The notes beneath the pieces are model-generated. The model searched no databases, was not told the origin of the DNA, and was given only the letters and a program-made list of their open reading frames with translations. Below, one piece after another: positions 56,831-64,000 of a DNA stretch of 64,000 bases. The position numbers and the translations under genes were made by a program. Origin of the DNA: Isoetes taiwanensis (Eukaryota; Streptophyta; Lycopodiopsida; Isoetales; Isoetaceae); contig JAJEKV010000491.1 of NCBI GenBank assembly GCA_021234155.1, forward strand, positions 62,001-126,000. The letters run 5' to 3'. How positions within the stretch are numbered: the first letter of the stretch is position 1; the number at the start of each line of letters is the position of its first letter.

Positions 56831-57615
56831 ATGGCCATATTACGTTCAAAACGCAATACCGTGAATGTTGTCACTGATTCAGCATCAACGCCGATTTCAA
56901 TTTCATCTGCTAAGCAAATCAAAGGTGCAAGAAGCAAAAAGGAGGAGAAGGGACATTTTCATAAAGCACATCCAAGGCAAAGCTAGATGCAGCTATAAAT
57001 GATGTTGAAGATAATACTATGTCCATTAGAGCAGCTGGACGAGAATACGGTATTCCTGAATCAACCATAAGAAACCATCTATATGGGAGGTCAAAACACA
57101 AGCAGAGAAGACATCGCAGATATCTTAGTGATGAAGAGAAATCAGAGATTGTAAATTGGTGTTTGAGAAATGCAGATGAAGGTAGAGGGGCGACAATAGG
57201 CATGCTAAAGAAAAAGGTTGCTGAAATATGTGTTGATAGAGCCACACCCTTCAAGAATAACATTCCTGGAAGGAATTGGTGGCAGCTCTTTCATGCCAGG
57301 CACCCAGAGGTTTCCTTATGTTCTGCTGAGATGCTAGATACAGCACGTGCTAGGGCTTTGTCTGAGCAAAACTTAGTTGCATTTTATAATGGTTTAGAGA
57401 ATGTGTACGATGAATTTCGGTTTCCCCCTTCCAAGATTTGGAATGCAGATGAAACAGATGTGCAAGCAGGAAAAGTTAGAGGGATGAAAATTATTGCTAG
57501 AAGGGGTGCAAGAAATGTGCATGAAGTGGTGATGCAAAATCGAGAATGGGTTGCAATTTTAGCTTGTTGTAATGCAGAAGGATATAGACTTTCGATGTGG
57601 GGTGTGGAGTCATAA
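56831..57615 (+). pseudogene. pogo/CENP-B-like (Tigger-type) transposase fragment
   Basis: ATG at 56,831 opens a basic N terminus; after a frameshift near 56,985 the frame gives a psq-type helix-turn-helix (MSIRAAGREYGIPESTIRNH). A CENP-B-like second DNA-binding segment follows (GRNWWQLFHARHPEVSL and ALSEQNLVAFYNGLENVYDE). Then comes the start of the DDE_1 catalytic domain with KIWNADETDVQAGK, whose D is the first catalytic residue. The frame ends at MWGVES and stop, so the remaining catalytic residues are missing. Truncated and frameshifted, so inactive. Confidence 0.88.
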
Positions 57616-59690
57616 AGAACCCAAATACTAGCATGTGCCCTGAGTTGACTAACAAATATACATGAAGCATCAGGTAGCGGCACACCTAAGTCAAATAACC
57701 AAGGAAGGTACTCCAGGCAGTCAAGGGAAGAACATCAGACGCGGGAGCAAATCTACGCAACACACTCGACCAGGAGCACCCACAAACCAAACAATGCAAG
57801 CACACAGACAGAGAGGAACGTCAGACGCCATGCAGCTAATCCACGCAACACACCATGTGCAAGCATCAAACGGGGAGTGGGAGAGGGACCGACTCACGGG
57901 AAACTCGGGAGAGGGTTACAAGATAAACCATACAACACGCACTCACCCCCCAAAAGGATCCATCACAACCTAAGAAATCATAACCAAACTTCCGGACTTC
58001 AAAACCCAAGACCAAACTAGGTTTTGGACCTCGAGGGATGCTAGATGGGCAAAAGATGTAATCATTCTCTAACCACATCGGACCCTAATGGTCCCAAACT
58101 TTCCCCCCGAACCGGGAGGTCAAAGGAAGTGGGACCTTCTCCCTTTGATCGCTAAGAAGCCAAACTCTAGTCCAAAGGCGCCAATATGCCTCCCTTTCTC
58201 TCGATGAGGGGAAGGGCGACTATGTTAAGGTGACAGACGTCACCAAACTAAATGACCTAAGGAGCGTCACTTTGCCCCTCCTCCCTTAAAGAGGAGGGGC
58301 TACCATGCTAAGGCACTTAAAGCTTGTACTACCCCTTTTTTTTTTTTTTTTTTTTTTTTCCATTTGCCCCCCAACCCTGATGCATGCAAGCCCTTGCCCT
58401 CTAATGCCATGCACGACACATGTACGAAAAAGAAAAAGGACACAAGGCACAAGAGGAAGGTGCGGGGCCTCGTACCTCCAACACCCCCATATACATCGTG
58501 TAGCGCGTACATAGGCCAATAGTGGGAAATACGTGAAAAAATTCACCCCATAAGGGGTATCCATGGGAAACACCCTTCCCAAGGGAGGCAAGGAAAATAC
58601 TAGTCCACCACATAATTTTTCTTTTTCGTGGACTTTTTTTTGGCTGTAAGTACACGTCTGGAAGCTTATTATTCTACATGAAACAAGTTGCAGTTGATTT
58701 CTATACTTGTGTTTTTGTCCACCATTTTTGTTGTCATGATTTACATTTCCACTTATAGATTAGTGCCTGAATGAATCTGTTTAATAGAATATCTGAATAC
58801 TTTCACTTCCAGATAAGTCTTCTGGTTTTAAAGAGTCTTGTAGCTCCTGAAGCTGGTTTTAAAACTCTCTAAGTACATGCTTAACATAAAGTCAATAAAG
58901 GTTAAAAATAGACATCTGCATGTGCCTATCTATCTGCTTAAACTTTTTAAATGCTTAAATCTGAATAGAAACAAAATGAAGTTCAAGTCATCGATTTTAA
59001 TTAAACTATCTCCCAAGTCCTCTACCTTACACTTGTAATATAAAGGCTGATTGAATACATAGCAGAAGAGTTTGTTTTCTCTATCCTATTATTTTTGAAT
59101 ATTTGCTGGTTAGTAGGCAGTTTGATATGTTTATCAGCTGTAAGTACTTATTATTGTGTTTTGTTCCCACTGTCTCAACTTCAAGGATAACATTTATTTA
59201 CTCGATGTCTTGGTATGGAAGTACCATTCTAGATTCGTCTAGATGTGGAATGATAATACTGCCTTTAGGGATTGACCTTGGCAGATGTCTTGCTAGTTGA
59301 CTGATGTCAAGGCTAGCAAAGGCTGGTGTTTTTTTTTTTTTTTGAAATCCACCTTTCCCTTCTTTAGTGCCCAACTCAGCTCCTAGGCACCTGCCACGTG
59401 CCCTTGGACACCTGCCACGTGTCCCCATGAATGGTCAAGGGAAGGTTTGACCCATTCCACACATGTGGCCCTAGGCCATCAATTCATGAGAAAAGCCCAA
59501 AATGGGGGTTTGAACCGTCCCCATATGACTCCAGCAGCCTATACTAGGTACCCTATGCCATCTTGGCAAGGGTACAATCATTAGAATTTAACCCCAAACT
59601 GCCCTGTTGGAGTCTAAATAGGCCCCAAAACTGTCAAAACTAGAGAACAGCCCCAAATTTTTAATTGACCAGGAAATCCCTCGAATTAGC
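57616..59690. other. Repeat-derived spacer with poly-T tracts; no gene
   Basis: 57,700-57,870 has two related ~90-bp units (ACATCAGACGC...TACGCAACACAC and ACGTCAGACGC...CACGCAACACAC). A poly-T run lies at about 58,337-58,359 and another at about 59,328-59,343. 57,950-58,320 is G/C-richer with GGGAGGTCAAAGGAAGTGGG and resembles decayed retroelement sequence. No reading frame is convincing. Confidence 0.5.
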
Positions 59691-60300
59691 TTCCAATTTT
59701 TTCTACACATGGTCGGCCTGCTATTCCGAGCTGATTGATCCAAAAAGCCCCATTGGATTTGCACTAATTAGAGCTGAATTGAAACTTTCCCTCTTTTGAG
59801 CCCATAACTGTCACAAACAGCCCCAAAAGATTCAATTGGCCAACTAATCCTTTGATTTTGCCTCCAATTTTTGCTGCACATGGTCGGATTATCATTCTTG
59901 ACATGCCCATGCAAAAAGCCCCTTCATAATAGTCTTAATTTGGGCTGAATTGAACCTTTATCCCTGATTTTGGCCAAGAACAGTCAAAACTCTGTCTCAG
60001 ACCTGTTTTCTCTTGATTTTTGGCCTATACTTTGCAATTAACCCCAAAATCTAGCCTCATGTGGTCGGATCTGATGCCCAAACTTCAAAAACTTGCTGGC
60101 CCCTTCAAATTTTCCCTCTTTTTGGGCTTGATTAGGCAAATGGGCCTGCTGCCCCAAACCCATTGGCCCGAAATGGGAAATCCCTGTAATACCCCTGTTT
60201 TTTGAGATCTTCTTTCCAATAGTTTGCTCAAACATGGCCGTCTGATCATTCTAAGCTCCCTTCTACCGAAAGCCCCTTCCAATTTGACTCGAAATGGGCT
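59690..60300 (+). repeat. Degenerate tandem repeat, about 175-bp period, four units
   Basis: The phrase CACATGGTCGG (or CATGTGGTCGG, ACATGGCCGTC) followed by a TC/AT-AT-C phrase recurs at about 59,706, 59,877, 60,059 and 60,232. Each time it comes with AAAAGCCCCTTC-like and TTGGGCTGAATT-like segments at equal offsets. This looks like an old satellite-type or LTR-internal tandem repeat. Confidence 0.7.
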
Positions 60301-61320
60301 GAATCAAGGGCTGATCCCTGATTTCTTCAAGAACTCCTTGCCCCTTTTGAATTTCTGTAAATGGGCATCCCTGACCTGCTTCAATCACGATTTTGGCACT
60401 ACTTTCCCTGAATCCCAGCTGATACATACCTCCAAATCAACCCCATGCTTCCATTGTTGCCACCTTACGTCTCTAGATCCACAAAAATCCCTCCCAAGGA
60501 TACAATATTACGGGATAGAACCAACCTTGTGGCGGAGAGACTCTAGAACCGGATTTCAGCAAGAATAGAGAGGAAACCTGAAGCTATTTTATCGTCTATT
60601 CATCAATGAAGTTCATACCTTGCAATGTAGCTCGAAAATCTTTGAAAACCGGCCTGATTTCTTGTGTTTTCAGCCCCACAAGACCCTTTGCTCCACAAAT
60701 AAACTTGAATCTTGCCAAATCCGGTCTCGGCGCCCTTCTTCTTAGTGTATAGCATGCACAAAACTGCCCATTCAGCCCCCCACCCTCAAGATTGACCAAT
60801 GGGACTTATGAAAGCCTCGTTTGGTGGCAAAGATTGACAAACCCGACCCCTTCTAAGCCAAAATCCGAGCTCCAATGAGGGGAAAATGATCTTGGGCACC
60901 TCCTTGAAGTTCCTACCCTGAATTTCATGGCAAATCGGCTTCCCCATCACCTATTCTTCTTCAAAACCTGCTGGAAATCTGCTGTACCAGCCCCAAACCT
61001 GGCCGAATCTTCAAACCCCAATAACTTGAGCTAGACTTTGTCAAATCCATCAAGAGATGGTGCTCCAGATCGGTCTTGACATGGCGCTTCCAATGGTGGC
61101 TGTTGCAGCTCAAGATCAAGCGTGGAATGAGCACGGATCAAGCAAAAACAGGCTGGAGAAAACACAAAACTAGAGTTGAAGGGCATGAAGGGCTGTGAAG
61201 GGCGCGCCCTTCCAGCGCCCTTCAAGCGCCCTCCTCCTCCAAGCGCCCTGGCGGGAATTAGGGTTCGATTCGGGAATTAGGATATAGACTTTCGAGTTAC
61301 TATATCTTCAAAGGAAAGCG
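60300..61320. other. No gene recognised; GCGCCCT repeats
   Basis: Continues the style of the previous repeat. Near 61,200-61,255 GCGCCCTTC or GCGCCCTCC is repeated five times. Short open frames are not supported. Confidence 0.5.
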
Positions 61321-61321
61321 G

Positions 61322-61800
61322 CTAACGGGACGTTATATCAATGGTTGTGAAAGAGGAGCAAGGCAAGGTGTTCAAGACCGAGCTTTTCATGCTTGGCCTT
61401 GATTCTGGATCAGGATTGCTACAGAGCAATCCCAAAGATAAAACCAATTTGATTTCCTCCTCGTTATAGTCTGTTATAGTCTGATTTGAGTTGAGGATCA
61501 GCAACAATGAGCAAGTCATCTCTTAATTGGGCTTCCCAGACCTAATACAATAGAAATTCTTGGCCTTTAGTAACATCAATAATAGATCTTCTACATGCCA
61601 CCTCCAAAAGAAGAATTCCAAAGGTTTTCACTAGCTTTGCCCAAATAAGCTAATTCTGGTGCAAAGTAGCCCCTCGTTCTTGTCTGTGTTATCTGTTCTG
61701 TAGTATTATCTTCCATGAGCTTTGCAAAACCAAAATCCCATCGCCCGGAATTTGCTATCCAATAGCACATTTGCTTTAATGTCTCTATGAACAATGACAA
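61322..61800 (-). pseudogene. Lectin receptor-like kinase, C-terminal kinase fragment
   Basis: On the minus strand from 61,800: a degraded catalytic-loop region, then FGFAKLMEDNTTEQITQTR (the DFG segment reads GFG) and RGYFAPELAYLGKASE, the activation segment and APE motif. After a gap comes EEEIKLVLSLGLLCSNPDPE and SRPSM, kinase subdomain XI. The wording LGLLCS-PDPE-RPSM and PELA-LGKA is typical of L-type lectin receptor kinases. The frame is broken in the middle (subdomain IX) and the N-terminal parts are absent. Confidence 0.75.
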
Positions 61801-61870
61801 TGTAGTACAATGACAATGGCTTTGTTAGGATTATTTTTGATAACTTGTTGCTCAGAAGCTTGCTGCCATC

Positions 61871-62092
61871 TTGACATTACTGGATAATGTAACATTGTTG
61901 GAGAAACAATGTAATATTACTGGAGAAACATTGCTGGTTCTTCATATTTGTTCTGCTATTCTTACAGGATTCATACTTGCAGAAGGGTGTGAACGTGTCA
62001 TGAGGCCGATAGCAACAAGACTACAAGACTGTACAGCACAAATAAGACAATGGGATTTGCAAGGTTTTTGGGAAAATGATTCCAACCATTGA
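61871..62092 (+). pseudogene. Coding-like fragment, unidentified
   Basis: 73-codon frame (for example LLVLHICSAILTGFILAEGC and ERVMRPIATRLQDCTAQIRQ) with a possible membrane segment. It begins in a short ACTGGA-AA-CAATGTAA repeat. No family recognised; it may be chance. Confidence 0.25.
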
Positions 62093-62099
62093 GCAAAAA

Positions 62100-63530
62100 A
62101 GAAAAAAAAGGTCCCTGCTGCTACCCTTTTTCCTATTGGGTTAAAGAGTTTAAAGTTTGTTTTGAAGTTTTGTTCAGTTTGTGTTGTTTCTTGCTCAAAA
62201 AAACTTTGGATTAAATATTGATATACAGGCCTATGATAATATGCTAATCAGTCTGGTGAAGAATACGAGCTGACTTTCTACTAGTGGCTCATCAAACTTG
62301 GCATAAAATCTGTTTTAGTGTTTCTAAAATACCAAGGTAAACATTTCTTTTTGCATGTGATCTATTCAAGCAATTGTTGCTCTTAAAGCTTGAATACTAA
62401 AGCCGAATTTTATCATTCAAATTCAGTATGATTCGCTAGTATTTCTGTTCAGCTTCAGTCTTAAGTTTGAAAGTATTATAATTTGACATTGACAAAATGA
62501 TTCTCCCTGTGAGCTCTATGTACTGTATGAGTGGTAGGACCAGTTAGTAAAGAAATGGTATTTTCACAAATATTGGTGATGTTTGCAATTAGGCAAAAAA
62601 TACATTCTACAATGAGTCTGCATATTAATTTGATTCTATGTAACTGTATACTAGTCTTTGTTAATGCACAACAGGTATGCATAGTTACGACATTCATATT
62701 TATGTAGTGAAGAATGTTTTAAGATATGCATGCACAGTTTTCATTTCATAAGCAGCTTACCATTGGGATAATAAGGAAGCAAAGATACAGGATGTTTGTA
62801 GCAAAGAACCCCAGCATATTTGTAGCAAAGATGGCATCTATGGCAGATACAGGAGCGAAGAAATGAAGGCAGTGTTTTGATTCAAAGTTGGCAGATACAG
62901 GAGCGAAGAGATGAAGCCAGTGTCTTAATTCCTTTGTTTTCATTCATGTTTAATTCAGGAAGAGCGCATTTTTCAGATTGGATTCAGATTAATTGCAACA
63001 AAGTTGCCCTGTTTTCATATTGCATTCACCATTGTAATTCATCCAGAATAAACATTAATCCAAAAGGTGAAATTCTGTGCGGCATATGGGTTGAACAATC
63101 CAAAAGGTCATCCATTGTCTTCATTCATTGCCCTGTTTCATTGATTTTCATATTTTCATTGCTATTATCTGTTCCTTCTCATTCATTGCCTTGTTTAATT
63201 GATTTTCAGATTTTCATTGCAATTATCCCTTTGTTTTCATTCATTGCCCTATATAATTGATTCATTTGGAGTAAATGGTTGCCCTATTAAATTGACAAGA
63301 GGTCGCTATCTGGCTTAAATAAAGCTGCCCCCTAAGGTAATGGTCCAAGTAAATGTTCTTGTTATGACCCAACAAAATTAGCATCCAATAGGTCCAAGGA
63401 TAGATATCATCCATTGTTTTTTGTGAGGGTCCAATGAAATTAGCATCCAACAACCCAAAGGATAGATGCCATGTTTTGCATGTAGTTCTTTTGTTGTACT
63501 TGCAAGAGGACAACTAATAATTGCATATAG
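62100..63530. other. No gene recognised
   Basis: A/T-rich. A short repeat containing TTGGCAGATACAGGAGCGAAG occurs twice (about 62,840-62,860 and 62,888-62,908), and TTCATTGCCCTGTTTCATTG-like phrases recur at 63,120-63,260. Confidence 0.5.
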
Positions 63531-63821
63531 TTGTATGTCTACCTTATCAGTGTGCATGAATCAATAAGTTTTGGCAAGGATTCAGGTTTTAAAACCAACA
63601 AGATACAAGAGCACATAGTTGAGACTGCCATCATAAGTGCTCGAGAACTTCCAGATGAAGCTGTTAGATGGCTGAACTTCAAGGAGAGGAGGGCCGACAT
63701 TAAGGCGGATTTGGGGTCTCAAAATGGCTCATATCTTGGGTTAAAGATTTCCACGCCGATTCGCCCGCGACCAATCGGGGTTTGCGCCTTTTACGAAAAG
63801 TCAATATTAGTTGGCGTGTAG
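63531..63821 (+). pseudogene. Coding-like fragment near the window end, unidentified
   Basis: Open frame with natural composition in its middle (HIVETAIISARELPDEAVRW, then LNFKERRADIKADLGSQNGS). No start or domain can be assigned. The last 200 bases of the window become G/C-rich and may be the edge of another element. Confidence 0.25.
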
Positions 63822-64000
63822 AAGGATGAGCAGGCTTACTTGGCATCCACATGGCGTATTTTCATAGGGGATGCCTACGCTTTTGTTGCAACCATTTTAA
63901 TGGCCCGTATTTTTCGGGAATCACTTCGCCGCCCAAAATAATGGTGACTTTGACCGCCTACTGTCAGCGTCACCAACTCCCTTGTCAAATTTTGGCGCCA

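Noticed and set aside
58300-58655. Frames with KKKKKK or FFFFFF runs
   Set aside because: Translation of the poly-T tract at 58,337-58,359.
1-64000. tRNA, rRNA, riboswitch and CRISPR-like structures
   Set aside because: No cloverleaf with the A/B box consensus, no rRNA segment and no regular repeat-spacer array was seen; the tandem arrays are minisatellites.

Overview
This window is nuclear DNA from a land plant with a large, repeat-rich genome. Evidence for a plant is a complete intron-containing prefoldin subunit 1 gene, relics of the plant-specific clock cofactor LNK and of a lectin receptor-like kinase, an initiator-Met-tRNA primer site of plant LTR elements, and several plant transposon families. 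The species cannot be named from the sequence; a fern, lycophyte or gymnosperm fits the low gene density, but this is inference.

Layout. 1-10,460 holds two inverted copies of one non-autonomous Helitron whose 3' ends face each other across 2.9 kb (3' ends at 3,696 on + and 6,583 on -). 10,461-19,250 has no recognised gene but holds a 1.6-kb, 19-bp minisatellite (13,977-15,603), an A/C-rich tandem repeat and a cluster of TATGCGCGCATA palindromes. 19,981-36,402 looks like a single 16.4-kb minus-strand Helitron that has cut an LTR in two (left piece about 19,255-19,980, right piece 36,403-37,330). Inside it are a LINE, fragments of Kelch, LNK, ISCU and golgin-like genes, and a further Helitron 3' end.

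37,331-48,201 is the internal region of a degraded Ty3/gypsy chromovirus (PBS, gag, zinc knuckle, protease, RT, RNase H, integrase, chromodomain). Between PBS and gag it carries two extra transcription units, each preceded by a pair of 67-nt hairpins and a CTATAAATAG box. The first encodes a protein that starts with the exact histone H3 tail (MARTKQTARK), runs through a long acidic/basic linker and ends in a recognisable H3 histone fold. The second has the same layout and ends in a sequence resembling histone H4; it is interrupted by a 1,655-bp solo LTR with a CCAAG target duplication. A retroelement carrying its own H3 and, probably, H4 is the most striking feature here. Both LTR copies also keep a 40-nt ATG exon with a splice donor that joins in frame to an acceptor at the start of gag, so the histone units would lie inside an intron of the gag-pol mRNA.

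48,202-64,000 holds a MULE transposase relic with a SWIM finger, the intact PFD1 gene (52,228-53,830, with a 7-nt microexon), a pogo/CENP-B-like transposase fragment, a ~175-bp degenerate tandem repeat and a minus-strand receptor-kinase relic. PFD1 is the only gene that looks fully functional. Most other coding regions are frameshifted; comparison of the two Helitron copies shows CAG/CTG-to-CG exchanges in both directions, which raises the possibility that some breaks are base-calling artefacts in methylated DNA.
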